NCBI GenBank assembly: GCA_030998015.1
Contig: JARWMV010000025.1
Location: forward strand, 62,001-126,000
Reading direction: 5' to 3'
DNA length: 64,000 nt
From: Ceratorhiza oryzae-sativae
Taxonomy: Eukaryota; Basidiomycota; Agaricomycetes; Cantharellales; Ceratobasidiaceae
Shown here in pieces: positions 12,139-27,709 of the stretch. The notes beneath the pieces are model-generated. The model was not told the DNA's origin and searched no databases. It saw nothing but the letters and a program-made list of their open reading frames with translations. The stretch's first letter is position 1, and each line of letters begins with the position of its first letter. The position numbers and the translations under genes are program-made.

Positions 12139-12847
12139 ACCTCGTCTTGGACAACCGCAGTGACTGTTTTCTGAATGAGCTCTAAACAATAAACCCAGAC
12201 TTGCGTATTTATCTGCGGTTGGCCGCTAAACATAGCCTAGATGGCCTTGTTCTGATAGCGTATATTTAGTAATCATATATATATGTATACACGAAAACGA
12301 AGTTGCTGAAACTAGCCATGGTTAGAAGGCGTTTGGACGCCTAGTTCTGGTCTCTCCTCGAGCTTGGCCACCTTTGAGTTCTAATAGATGCGATCTGCAT
12401 ACGGAATCGCTCCAGAACTCACTAAACCTTGAGGCGGTGATATTCATCTCAATGCTGCGAGTATATGCACAGCATCCACCTAGTGGTTTGTATGTGATAA
12501 AAAAAATCTGAAACTTATTGATTGGATCAAGCCTGTAAAAAAAAAACAGTAGACCCTTTGATTTCTTGAAAAAGGTTTAAATTGTTTGGATTGGGAGAGC
12601 AGTGCGATTTTTTGGCATTTGGCTGACAACCATCCGCGGGGTGTAGTGTGTTATATAATCTGCTGATTATTAATTTGCCGATTGTGCACGGACCAGAAAT
12701 TTTCGCGTAATTCCAATTGAGCGCCGGCTCCACTCTTCCCTGTACTTGTTCCCAGCCACGACTATAGACTTTCGTTGCTGCTTCTGCCCCAGCAAATAAA
12801 ATCCTGCAGTCTTTTAAATACTTAGTTTCTTCTAGTAATCAACTACT
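12139..12847. other. Intergenic, 5' flank of DBP2
   Basis: No gene seen. AT-rich runs include an A10 tract near 12537-12546 and a TATA-like TATATAA near 12651. The final stretch is the presumed promoter and 5' UTR of the helicase gene. Confidence 0.45.
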
Positions 12848-15597
<2,750 letters not shown>

Positions 15598-16066
15598 TCG
15601 GCATTGGCTTGGTGATAAGATAGACTGTGTTTGGGTGCGGTTACGTTGTTGCCCTGTGTTTCGAGGAGTATTCCTCCGTATTCTATGTTTAGCAATATGC
15701 ATTCACGTTGTAATACACGATCCTTTTGCGTATCCAGGCGGTGTGAGCGACGGCGCAAGTTGCCGGGGGGGGGATGTCGTTAGGCGCCTGCCCGTGGACG
15801 GGCAGGGCGGGCGGGATACATAAGGGGGCGCTCGCGTGCACGGCCTGTGTTCGCCAACATCGCGCGTGGGTGCGAACACACTGCTGTCTCTGTTCTCTCT
15901 CTGGGCCGGCCCCTATATAGCAGGTAGATTCAGATTGTCCGAAGCGAAGCACGCGATCCATCAGCGTGACCACCATCCGAAGTGATCTCGTCCCGCACAC
16001 CATCTGCCTGCCAGCACACCACCGCTACTTATTCCCGCTGCCCACACCCACACCCCTTAGCCCGCC
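15598..16066. other. Intergenic; hairpin and promoter of the CRIB gene
   Basis: This holds the DBP2 3' end, a G9 run near 15765-15773, and a hairpin at 15788-15805 (CTGCCCGT-GG-ACGGGCAG). A TATATAG element lies near 15913, about 150 bp before the CRIB-protein start, with CT-rich sequence around it. Confidence 0.5.
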
Positions 16067-16648
16067 ATGCTCTCGCTCCTCTGCAGCTCCCCCGACGTCG
16101 TCGACTCGCCGTTTTACGACTCCCCGCCGCGCCGCTCCCGATCGCGTCGGTCCATCCGCGGCGTCCTCTCCCGCTCGGGATCTGGTGCGAGCAAGTCCAC
16201 CAAGAAGAAGCGCGTCCTCAAGACCAGCATCGGCTCGCCGATGGACTTTAAGCACGAGGGACATGTTGGAGCCGATAATGTATGTTTTCGCTCATCGCTC
16301 CGAGCCGAATTCAGCTGATTGTTTTCCTCAATGCAGATGATGGTAATGGCCCCAACCGGAGCCTGGGACCTCGACCAGTGGAGGGCCGAGATCGAGAAAC
16401 ACATGGTCCAACCTGTGGTTATTCCTCAGACGGTTGTTGTGAGTGTTGCCCCGGCTGCATCGTAGACTCGCAACGGCTAATACGCCCGCTTGGCTATACA
16501 GGAAGTCTCGCCTCTTCCATCACCCGTATCTGCTCCGACACCACGACGAAAGCCTGTGCCATCGCTTTTGCCTGTATCGCGCGAGTCGCCCGCGTCATCC
16601 GTACCATCGTCTCCGACCCGGTCTACGCCGCTCGTTGAGGCGATATAG
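16067..16648 (+). CDS. Small CRIB-domain (Cdc42/Rac-binding) protein
   Basis: Three exons, 16067-16279, 16337-16438 and 16502-16648, give an intact 153-residue protein. Residues about 54-68 read SIGSPMDFKHEGHVG, a full CRIB motif (I-S/G-x-P-x2-F-x-H-x2-H-V-G) that binds GTP-loaded Cdc42 or Rac. Before it lies an Arg/Ser-rich basic region (SPPRRSRSRRS), a likely membrane-binding patch. A Pro/Ser-rich tail follows. There is no kinase or other catalytic domain, so this resembles small Cdc42 effectors such as yeast Gic1/Gic2 or SPEC proteins rather than PAK. A role in cell polarity is inferred from the motif. Confidence 0.8.
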
Positions 16649-17863
16649 CCCAGACTGTACTAGCTGGCCGCCGAGTCTCCTATTTTTTCGATGGCTCCCA
16701 TGATGACCCGTGCGGATATGGTGCAGCCTTGCCGCGTGTTGGACTACCCCTATCCCAGTGCACCTATCCCCCCCAGCAAAACTTCTTTTTTTTTTTTTAG
16801 GCTTTTGCTTAGACTGACGACCTCGCTTTACTGCCCCGCAGTATTTCATTTATGATCGTTTCACTGTTCTTATAGCCTTTTTTTTCTGGTTCTCTGACTG
16901 GCCCCTACCTGCCTCATTGTTTCCCCGCACCCATCCACCCTTTTCGCCCTATTCCTCCCTCAACCGTGTCGCGTTTCGGGTTTTTTATTCTGCATATTTT
17001 CATGTGCGATACTGAAATACTCGAAGAGAATACGAGCTCTCTCTTTTTTGTTTGTTGTTTTTCCTGTCATGGCTGCACGAACATAGACGACTTGGATGAT
17101 ATCCACTTACCCCTTTTGGGCTTAAATGACGTACAGGGTTGATCTGGCGGGTGGCTCCGGTGTGTTCCAGTATGTTCGCGTGTGGTGACTATGACGTACC
17201 CACGCTTAGTAAACAATGCTGCATGTGGCTTACCCGAGGCCACCTTAAGATTCTGCGACCCGCCACAAGAGTGCACACCTCGATCAAGTGATGTTAAACA
17301 TGTTAATTCGCTTTCCGGCACTTGGTCGCCCCGGAGTTGTGTCGCTGTCTCGGCGCGCTGCGGCATTCGCAAGTCCCGCAGTGACGGGCATGTCAGCAGG
17401 TGGTCTGAAACACTTCCAAGGGGCACTAGCTCACCGATGGTTGCGTAGTTGAGCAGAAATCCGTTACTAACAATGCCTTGGGAGTCGTCCGCTCGGTGGA
17501 TCAATTGTCTATATAAGAGCCTACGCGATGAGCACAGCGCATGGGCGGTGTGGGGCTGTGTCTTCAGCGCCCTCGGCGAGAACGTTCGAACAGAAAGACG
17601 AAGAGTCACCGCAGCAGCAGGGGATTACGCAGAGATAGGAATGTGATGATTCATGTGGTCGCGGACTTGCATGCCCCACTAACAAAGCCGGTACGTACCT
17701 GACTGCGGCTCGGCTGCAGTACGATCAACGGCTGGGATGAGTATAAAGCTGGACTGCTCATCCTGGTGTTGAGCTAGATTAAATACTCCCAATCAGCCAA
17801 TCAAAATTCGACAATATACCCTTGCCTTGATCGAATCTAACTAGCCGATACCCATACTTTCAT
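16649..17863. other. Intergenic
   Basis: CT-rich 3' flank of the CRIB gene, with a T11 run near 16788-16798, then sequence with no recognised gene. A TATAAAG near 17741 may belong to the promoter of the next F-box-like gene. Confidence 0.45.
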
Positions 17864-19229
17864 TTGATACCCCTATATGGGAAGAAACTCTCTGCCCATT
17901 TCCCCCCCTGTACAAGTACCTCGACACAACCAACGACAACTAGGGAGAAGAAGGGCGCGAAAATCTCGATCGCCGCTACTGTCGAGGCGAGTGCCACTAC
18001 CAGGGCCTACAGACCGGGACTAACGATCTGTTGTCACAGTCGAGTTGTCTCGCCACAACTCGTTCATTCGCCCGTTCTTCCGATAGAGCTTATCTGTCGT
18101 GTCGCAGATTTCCTTTTCCAAGTCCATCCACCCGTTGACGATCTCTCTATACTATGCTCCACTAAGCCACGTTGGCGCGATGTGGCGGGGTTCATGAATG
18201 CGTCGTATGACCTTCATCAACTGGGGTTCTCTAGGTGGATCAGCGTACTACACATCAAGAATCCAGAGGATTGGGAAATGGCCGAAAAGTATTCGCGCTG
18301 GGTGAGGTATCTATCACAGTTCCACCCACCTTCAGATTAGCAGCGCATACTCAGTGATTCATCTATGTAGAGAACTGCGCTGCCACGACGGCGCATTGGC
18401 CGACCATCGATATCGGCTCGTACTTGCTCGTTTTGAGCACTTGCATGCTGTATCGATCGACGCACACAGCGATGTCTTTCGCAACCACCAGGGTCGTTTT
18501 TCGTACAGAGACCTCTTCAGGGCACTTCCTCCTTCCCTCCGCAGGCTCGAGATTACTAGAGCACATGGGCCGGACGCCCGGGTGATAGCTACCGTGAAAG
18601 AGTGGTGCCCAAACCTTGAGGAGCTCAGACTAGGTAGATGCACAATCTTCAACGTCTCGCCCGCTTGCGACTTTTGGCGCTCCTTTCCCTTCGACCATGA
18701 TTCTTACATGTCGAATGAAGACCCTGAGGCTTACTCAGTGAGTTTCACTTTGCTCCGTTCCCCGCCTCGTCGTTTTATCATCACGCTAACCAATTTGTAG
18801 CGTTCGTTGTCCAAAGAATTAATGCCTTTGAAATTCCTAAAGTCACTGCGCATGGGACTTTACTTGATTCCATCCGCCACCGTACTCGCTCATCGAATAT
18901 ACCACAGGCGCAATATGACAGCTCCTGCCGTTATCGACTGGCGACAGCCATTTCCGCACGATTATGCTACACAACCAGGAGCTCAACTTGTCCCGGCACA
19001 GCAGCTCGTATCCCTTCTCCATGAGCGTGACCCAGAAAGCGAGTTTGGCTTGAATGCTCTATGCACGATGTGCATCGAGACGGTCGAGGAGGTCAGCAAA
19101 CAAGCCGAGGCGAAAGCGAGTGAGATATTAAAAGAGATGGTTCCTTCGCTTGAGAAGATGCAGTGGATGAATTGGTTCAGCCCTGGACACTTGGGTGTAT
19201 CTACGTACCCTCGTGTGGCTACTTTGTAA
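17864..19229 (+). CDS. F-box-like leucine-rich protein, paralogue 2
   Basis: Three exons (17864-18306, 18371-18737, 18801-19229) form one intact frame of up to 412 residues. The F-box-like start is LPIELICRVADFLFQ, followed by KPRWRDVAGFMNASYDLH. The middle exon (367 nt, as in both paralogues) contains HAVSIDAHSDV and NLEELRLGRC. The last exon begins RSLSKELMPLKFLKSLRMGLYL and ends in a PGHLGVST tail. The frame is open to ATG 17864, but paralogue alignment begins only near 18080. The first 70 residues are therefore doubtful and may include an unrecognised 5' intron. It forms a tandem pair with the next gene. A substrate-receptor role in an SCF ligase is inferred. Confidence 0.75.
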
Positions 19230-20788
19230 TCCATCTTGGACTTTACGGACATTTATCATATTATATACCCACGTTCAGTTTCATCCTCAATATAATGATT
19301 TAAGCCAGTTTTAAGCTGTAATCCAAGTCGGGATCGCTTTTACCTTCAACCTTTGAGTGGTATACTCTTGTATTTAGGTCAACCCCGACTCAAACATGCT
19401 CGAAGTAATAATAATGAAAGACGAGTCAGTAAACCCCCAGCGCTGGATGCTTCTTGAACGGCTTTAGCTATTCTACGGCGCTTGGTGAAGCGCCAATTCT
19501 GAATCTCTTTCCTTTCATCGTTTCCTGTCGTGGCCTCGCGAGCACGGATGACTCAGGTGATGTATGCAGATCTTACCTTTTTGGGTTTAAATCGCTTCCT
19601 CGGGTTTCTTGAACACTGGAGCACGTGATGCACCTTCCTGCTCCAGCCACAACCACGGTACTCCACTCTTTGCGACGTTGGAGCGGGCCACAGCCATCGT
19701 ATTTGCTTGATAATTTATTCTGCTCTTAGCGTCATACATGATATCACTTTTGTTCAAATTCAACTCTTTCTCTGGACTTCACCCCCGCAACTTACTCATC
19801 GTCGTATCCACCGGTTCTAGGAATGCCCGGACGAACGATACTGGACCTGAATCCAATCATGCGTGATGGATCTTTCTAACACATCGTTCACGCATCGCCG
19901 CTTAACGGAGGTCGAGCTCGCTTACCTTGCCGGGGCGCTAGGACTCGGTTAGTAAACGCTTCGGGTATCCCTTGGCCAGCTTTGGTCCCAGTTTCTCATC
20001 CTTTAAGAACCCCAATCTGGTTGATGATACTGATTGACCCTCGGTCGTAGTTTAGACGGAGTTATGGCGATTAGTGCGGGTTGACGCTTAGCAGCAGGGT
20101 GATCGCTCGATGAACAGCCGAGAATTTCTAGAAATCTCTCTGGAGCTTGGATGTGACAAAAAGTATCCCACCTGTGCTATTTGGATTTTAAAATTTATGA
20201 TGCGCCTCGGCCAGAAGAGCCTGCGGTAGGCTGTGGGGGGGGGTGGCCGGCGCCGACGTAAGTGGACGCGCATGCGTCTCGCAGGTTTTGACAGTCGGGT
20301 AACGAAAAAAAAGGTACTTCCGCTTGCTCTGCAGTCTCTGCCACGCCCGCATGACTCGGTGAAATTTTCATTCACCAAACAAAGGCCGCCACGTCTTCCC
20401 TTGCTGGCCATATTTCGCATATAAACTTTCTTGTGGTTAGTATGTTTAGCGAGTTGTTAATGGTCAATTGATGGGCAGTATCAATCAAGCTTAATAGGGT
20501 TTGCTTTATATAGCTGGGTGGCTTGGTGTACTCACAACCGAACGACCGTCAGCGAGGTAAGGCATTACCTCATCCCTCACTCTACTCTTATTCTCTTACG
20601 AGCCATCTGTTACACTCACTTAGATGGGAAAAACTCAACGCCTTGCTTGCTCCGTCGAAACGGCGTCCAATCGAGTGCAGACCCGCGCTGCGAATCCAAT
20701 CTCGCCACTTGATGTACGGTGAGCTCCAGTGGGTATCAAACAGCTGTTACTCATAAATGCGGTTTATAGCCAATAAAACCTTGTTTCA
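19230..20788. other. Intergenic between the tandem F-box-like genes
   Basis: No gene supported. It includes a G8 run near 20235 and a TATATAG near 20508, about 280 bp before the next start. Confidence 0.45.
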
Positions 20789-21955
20789 ATGCCAAATAAT
20801 ATCCCCCTTCCACTAGAAATTATCAACCACATTGCAGATTTTTTGTTTGAATTCTCTCCACCGGTTGACGAAGTGTCCTCCATATGTTGTACCAAATCGC
20901 GTTGGTCAGACATCCAAGGGTTTATGTGCGCTTCATATGATCTTCATCGGATGGGCTTTCGAAGGTGGATCGCCATTCTGACAATCAAAACTCCTGAAGA
21001 TTGGCATATAGCAGAGACACATGCCAATTGGATAAGGCGAGCCATACGTGTTCCTTACTGCCATTCACGAATGACTAAATAACTCTCGCACACAGAGAAA
21101 TCCACTGCGCAGATGGAGTACTCGTCAGTCCTCGGCATCGAACGGTGCTTTCTCATTTTGAGCACCTGTATGCGGTCTCCATCGACGCTCATAGCGATGT
21201 CTACTGCAATCCTCAAATGCAGTTCGCATATAGGGACTTATTTCGAGCACTTCCGTCTTCTCTTCGTCATCTGCAAATAATTCGGGCGCACGGTCCGGAC
21301 GCTCGAGTGATCGCTACCGTGAAGGAGTGGTGCCCAAACCTTGAGGGGCTTCGGTTGGGTCGATGCACTGCGTTCAACTGTTCGCCACCCTGTCAGTTTT
21401 GGCAGTCATTTCCATTTGAACATGACTCATATATGTCAGATCAAGACCCAGACGCCTATGCAGTAAGCTTGACTTAATTTTTGGTGGGCGTTACTCTGCC
21501 GTATGTGAATTCACTCAATGTTTACCTTCTGATAGTGCTCCCTGGCTATGGAACTCGTCCCACTCAAGTTCCTCAAGACCTTGCGTATGGGACTCTATTT
21601 GATCCCATCGACCACAGTTCTCGCTCATAGGCTGTTCCACAGGCGCAACCTACCGGCGCCTGCTCATCTGGACTGGCACCAGGCCATTCCTCAACCACAA
21701 AACGCCTCCCAACGCGGTCATGTGGATCAACTCGTATCATTACTCCATCAACCAGACCCGGAAAGCGAGTTTGGTCCCCGCGCTATTTGTACTATGTGCA
21801 TCGAAGCTGTGGGACAAATCGGCAAAGCCGCTGAGGAGAACGCGACTGCGATCATACAAGAACTAGTCCCTTCTCTGGAAAAAGTTCAATGGATGAGCTG
21901 GCTCAGCGCCGGGCATTTAGGATTAAACACGTATACTCGGCTGGTCACTCGCTAA
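20789..21955 (+). CDS. F-box-like leucine-rich protein, paralogue 3
   Basis: Three exons (20789-21036, 21096-21462, 21536-21955) give an intact 344-residue protein starting MPNNIPLPLEIINHIADFLF. It parallels paralogue 2 throughout: CTKSRWSDIQGFMCASYDLH, then HAVSIDAHSDV-like YAVSIDAHSDV, NLEGLRLGRC, LKTLRMGLYLIPSTTVLAHR and the WLSAGHLGLNT tail. Intron 1 joins in phase only if its donor is GC (AG|GCGAGC). The two paralogues have GT at the same place, so this is a GT-to-GC change. This copy lacks the long N-terminal extension of paralogues 1 and 2. Function is inferred as for the others. Confidence 0.8.
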
Positions 21956-24900
21956 CAGGCCGGCCCGGTCCTTATTATTGCTTCAGTGTTATGACCGCAT
22001 GATGTAGCTCTTATTATTGAGCCTACTTGTTAATCGCTCAATTGGAATTCACAAGAATTTTGGTCCCCTGAGTGTATAATGCATGGATTTACGCAATAGT
22101 TATATGGTGTGCTATGATTAATTGACGTTATTTGCTCATAAGATGACACGCATATACGCTTAATCTCGCTCTGGAAGCAAGGCTATCATGGGGTTCATAC
22201 TGAACCTCTCCCATACTCGGGAAGGAGGCTGCTTGACCTCGTCATTCATTTCAATACTCAACCCTCCTGATAGCAATTTATCGTGATCTCAGACTGCGCC
22301 TGACTGTGCATGCACTTTGGAACAGATAAGCCAACCCATCGTAATTGAAACTTATTGCATAGCCGCCAACCTCTACATTGCCTTAAACCACTCGTACCAA
22401 CAAGTGCACAACCACCCACTTAGCACTGCTTGACCAAACACTGGTCGCAACCTGGGTCTTACCACCACATCCGATTCTGCTATCTGCGTATTTGTAAAAA
22501 ATTATCGTTTCAACATGTCGAATTTCACCAATCATAGTTTAAGCCCAGTCTGTCGTGATTCGTTTGAAATACAAGAAATACGTTTCACTAGTACCTGCAC
22601 ACTCGGATCGTTGGAGCATACCCGATAGAATCCGGAATGTCTTTTGGTTTGGCGCTCTGTCCAATAGTCTAAAGGTCATTCAACTTGGTTCACCTTGTTC
22701 GTCCGACCATTGGTGTTTTTACGGTGGTCGTAGTATTCGCTTTTCGTTATCAAAGGCCCGCGGTCGGATTGGTTCATGGGCATGTTTTGGCTGGCCACGA
22801 TTGTACTGGTTGTACATCGTACACGGATCGCATGCGACACTGACTTTGATAATAATCGAACTTTGCGCGTTAGAAAACCAGGATCCAATCACTCAAACGG
22901 ACTTGGCTGGTGGAACGAATATGGATTACTCACAGAATAAAATAGAAATATACATGATCAAACAAAATGAAGTGTCGAAGGCGCGAGGATGTGAAAGGCC
23001 CATAGGCGAGGGATAAAATAGAAAAAATCGCTGGAAAAATCCAGCGATCGCTTGAGAATAAAAAAATCTCATCATGCGTATGAGGTGTAGCGAGGGCACG
23101 CATATATGCTGCCGAGTGATGAGGATGAAGTACCTTGTGCGCATTTGCTTATGCGCCGGATCTTTCTAGTGTCTTTTAGTATAAAACCCAACGATGTTTT
23201 TGTCAATCTGTGTGCTCTTAGCTACTTTCAATTTCACGATCTTTCAGGTTGGTCTATTCGTCATTTACGATGGCTCACTTGTGTGTTTGCTTTTGATTAG
23301 CTAGGTGCGCCGTTACTGTTTATTACTAACTACGTTTGTTTGTATTTACAGGAACCTTGCAACTGGCTCTGCAAGCTAGTGTATCTTGCAGTCTGACAGA
23401 GCTCTACGAACACTACTGGCATGTCGCTCGCTGTTGGACATGAGAGTTCGATAGTCTATCACTCGCGTCTGTTAGGCTGCTTGCAATGTGATCTTGCAGG
23501 TTTGCTTCTGGCTTTGAGCCACGAACTCACGACGCGGAGGTTGTTGGCTCATCTAGTGAGTTGTTGGCCCCACTCTCCCCTGATAGAGCAATTTCCGACA
23601 ATAGTTTATGCGTCCTAGGTTTACTGCATGTTTTTGCAAGTATTAATATATCTACATTAGACAGGTTGCTTGCCCGCTCAACGTATAATGTTCTTCGGCG
23701 ATGCACGCAAATCGAGAATGACTGAGACGTGAGGTTCGATTACGAAGGTGAGTGGCGCATCGGTTTCTGTTTTTGACCGCCAAGTCGGGTTGGTGATGCA
23801 AAGGTGAAGCCAGGGCTCGCGACGCCGCACCTGTACTTTTGGGGCATCCAGGATGACGAAGCAAGCTGATAGGGAATAGGTATAAAATATATGAAATAAG
23901 GGGAAGTGTATTGAGGATCTTCTGAACGACGACTTTTTTCGGACAACGCGCTTAAAGCTCAGCATAGCCAATGTCTATCTGAAACTCATGCTCCATTCAG
24001 TATCCTTAGAAAGTCTATCGATGTCGCGCAAGTCGTCGTGTACTATAGCAGATGTAAAACGACGAGCCACATCTGACAAACCGGAGATATCTTTGCTCAT
24101 CATCCCTCCAGAGAATTTGTGGGGGCTCGGCCTAGGAAATTGATGAGTAGTATTATTTACATTATCCCAGCATATGACAATTGAAGTGTAGAGCTACTCG
24201 TCTATACATTTTGCCTACCTATCGAGGATTTCGTAGGTGTAGCCGACTTTCTACTGACCATCGTCCCAGATAACGAGCACCCGATCATATTATTTAGCAA
24301 AAAGTCCCCCTGTTTAGATATAGCCAACTTTACGATCTAACGACCAGAGTTTGATAGAATAGGCTACTTATGTGCGATGAACGAAAGTCACAACAACATA
24401 AGTCAGGATGATATCTTAGCCGAAGTCTTATTGTATTCAGTCAGCTACAAGTATGTCTTATGGAATGTTAAATGTTATCATTTCATTTCATACAGGCATT
24501 CGATTGGTCTCGGCAATGCATGTATAGAACTTTCCAAGAGTCCTCACCGTCATAACTTGTCCTGGAATAGAGCCAAACAGGACTTCGATGAGTTATCAAG
24601 CGCAAGAGACGCCATCAAAAATTGTAAATACGCATTTGTGCTTGCCTTGTTGTAGAGAAAGGTTTCACGCAGGCGTATTTTGATAGCATCGATCGCGATT
24701 AGATACTTAGCTGAAAGAGGCAATGCCCTGAATGTCCAACAAGGGAGACAGGACAGCCTAAACTAACGCTCAGCTGCCAACGTTTCATGGTTCAAGCTCA
24801 TTTGTGTGTATCTATGAATACGCGAATTACCAACCTACTACAGAATTTCATCCTCGGATTGATGACAATCGAGGTGAAAGCTTCTGGACCGGCAGAACTA

Positions 24901-26937
24901 TCAAAGCATATATGTTAAGTTCAGCTGGACAGGTTTCTGGTGCGCTGAAACCCCATAGGTACAAGATATGATTGACGAGCAAGGTGTGTTTCAATCATTC
25001 GTGAGGGAAATAGATCGAAACTTGATAAACCATGAAAGTAATCAGTTGTTTCGCAGAGCCTTCGTGCCCCATGAGCTCGTATCGAATAACATGCGGCACT
25101 ACCCCGTAGTCTCTCCTGCGGGTTTGAAATGTTTGAGGTCTCACAAACCATACCTGTTTCGCGTCTCTACTAGCGTTCAGCCTAGCCTATTGCTCCCGAT
25201 GATTAGATTGCGGGCCCTACCATCATGAACGTGATCGCTTGCTGGACCCGATCGCAAATCCTAGGCTTTGTAGCTCATCCCTAGAATAGGGCCCTCATCA
25301 CATTCAGTTTATTGATCGATCGCTACGATACGAAGCATTCCTTCCTAGATTTTCCAACGACATTCCATACATAGCGTGGCTACTTGAACGTAACCATTCT
25401 GAATGATCTCTATGAATCGTTCCTCGGGCACGGATCTTAATCATGAACGAAGGCATGCGGTTCGCCGATCCTGGCCGGGGTCGAGTCGACCACGTGCTAT
25501 GATTCCATATAGGCTGAGACCACAATCAATCCTAAGTGCCTCAGCGAGATAGATCATGACTCACGTAAATGCGATATTGTAAATTTAGCCACTGAGGATG
25601 ACTCGGGCAAGTCACGTCACCGATATGGTATAATATTGGTGTTGGCAAAATATATGCTAAACAGGATATGCCGAGGAATATCCGCATATTAAAGATACAT
25701 ATAGTTCAGGGGCCCCATGGGGTTCTAAATTTATGGTCTGGTTACATGCGCATCGTCACACACTTACACTTATGGCGTGGTAACTCGGTACAATTAGTCC
25801 TCGTAGGACTTGACTGATTGGAACCCTAGCTTTTATCCTTCCGGTACGTTGGAACGTATTCAGCCGCAATATCTAATACTCGTCCGCATGCTGCTTTTAC
25901 GCACATTCCTGGGTATGATTCCCTCGGGATGTATGCGACGCTCTATAACGCCGAAGAATGCTTAGTGGCTCATTGCCTAATTGGTTCATCCAGGAGTGCG
26001 ATCGTTTCACAGAATGTAACATTGCCTAAACCATTTTACATGTGATATAGCGGAGTGCACAGGCCAATTATCTCTGGAGGCGTACGTCCGGGGCAAATAT
26101 TTTCACAACAATCTGGCGGCAATTTTTCAAAAGGGAAAGCCAATGCATCAACGGATATAGGGCCTAGTCAAATTCGCGGGTCGCTTGATTCAGAACGGAA
26201 ACTTGTTCTCAGGCCAATGGCTCAGCCTGACCCATGAGGACATCGCGGCGATTCGCTGACCATGACGGTAGCTTCGTCTCACTCCTGGAGATTGTGCCTA
26301 CCGAAGCGTTTCCCGTTCATTGGGTACCTTCGCGTAAGGAATTTAACGAATCAACGGCGGAAGTATGCCGAACGTTTATAAGTGCATGCAATAGACTAAT
26401 GAGGAGAGCAAACAAGCTTTCTACGCTTCGAGACGTGAGTTATTGTAGGTCGGCTCCCTCACGAAAAACAAAGGTTAATTAACCGATAAATTGACCACAT
26501 TATTAATAGGATTATAGGTGGGTATATTTTATCTACCTAGATTCAGCAACAATCGAGTCGAGTTCAAAATTCTAACAAGGGGTAGGATTGTATTTGCTGA
26601 TGTTTGTCACGTGTCGCCAGTCACCCCCTATACCCCTGAATCCCGCCACAGAGATTCTTGAAAAAGGGGTTTAAAGCTGACTCATTAATGACTAAAATGT
26701 GGGATCCCGGATTCACTACGCTGTCTTGGGTCTCAAAGAATGTTTGGATTTGACAGGGATAACAAGACAGCAAATATACAACAGCTAGCAGGGTATGTGC
26801 TAAATAAATCAATGATTTGGACGAGACACTGAATCCACAAGCCAGAAAGAAAATTGCAAAAGCGCTAGAGCCTAAGAAATATGGTCAGCATGGGTTGGAA
26901 TGAACCAAGAACGTGAATCGGGGCGGGATCCTCGTGG
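21956..26937. other. Gene-poor 5-kb stretch
   Basis: No gene with a recognisable domain on either strand. Frames of 60-150 codons occur (for example 22555-23016 and 24377-24655) but have random-looking composition. A perfect hairpin lies at 23027-23048. The stretch may be decayed repeat or transposon sequence; I see no long terminal repeat or transposase motif. Confidence 0.5.
23027..23048. repeat. Hairpin ATCGCTGG-N6-CCAGCGAT
   Basis: The 8-bp arms at 23027-23034 and 23041-23048 are perfect reverse complements around AAAAAT. An A7 run follows about a dozen bases later. No transcript or gene is evident next to it. Confidence 0.5.
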
Positions 26938-27709
26938 TCAAACAAGAATCTCGACACGGGGATAGGTAATCGTAAGTTTTTCGTCTTGAAGCACAGCGCG
27001 CACCGTATCAAACTGTGCTGTGATTCAACGCCTGACACGCTTGACGGCACATGAAGCGGAACTCACGGGTACTGCAGCGGGTATCGGAATCGTTCGAAGG
27101 AATTTCTTTTCGATACGTTCACGGATAAGGCGCTCGCCCTCGGACTTCTCTTCAACAGTTGTCGTCTGCCAGGCAACAGTGATCTTTTGTGTTGAAAATT
27201 TGACCTTGACATCAGACTTTGGGATACCCGGAAGTTCGAATACCAGAGTGACAATCCCGTTATGTTCGGTCTCCGTGAAATCGCTCCTCCTGCTGTTTCC
27301 TCAATTCAATGTGCTTCGATAAGACATAGATTATATCAACTTACCTAGATTTTCGTCGTCGGAGTTTTCCCATCTCGTCTACCTCCGGATCAGTGTCAGC
27401 ACTGTCCGCCCTCTGAACTATCCGCTTGCGCGTTGTTGTCGTCCTTCGGACGCGGCGCGCATCATTCCAAAGACGGTCAAATTCGCCTTCTTCGGCAGGC
27501 ACAGGGGTCGACTCTGTTGTGGGCGCAGCAGACCTGCTTCGGGCGTGAGAGCGCCGGGATGGTTCGGGTGATTGCCCTCTTGTGTCTGACAAGCTGCCAA
27601 CGGAGCCGCGCGGAGTAAAGGCCTCGTCGAACATTTTATCGAACGTGTCCCATTTGAATGATGCAAAGGCGTTTATTTTGCTCGAGGTCGATGAAGTCTG
27701 AGTCGTCAT
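26938..27709 (-). CDS. Small heat-shock protein (Hsp20/alpha-crystallin)
   Basis: Three exons (complement 27709-27345, 27292-27067, 27012-26938) give an intact 221-residue protein. The first 120 residues are Ser/Arg-rich and low complexity. The alpha-crystallin domain starts near TETEHNGIVTLVFELPGIPKSDV, with the ELPG hallmark, and continues through KITVAWQT and ERIEKKFLRTIPIPAAV. It ends YPRVEILV; the C-terminal I-x-I/V-type anchor is close to EILV. These proteins form oligomers that hold unfolding clients. The ATG at 27709 was chosen as the first Met of the frame. The N-terminal arm is long for a fungal sHSP. Confidence 0.88.
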
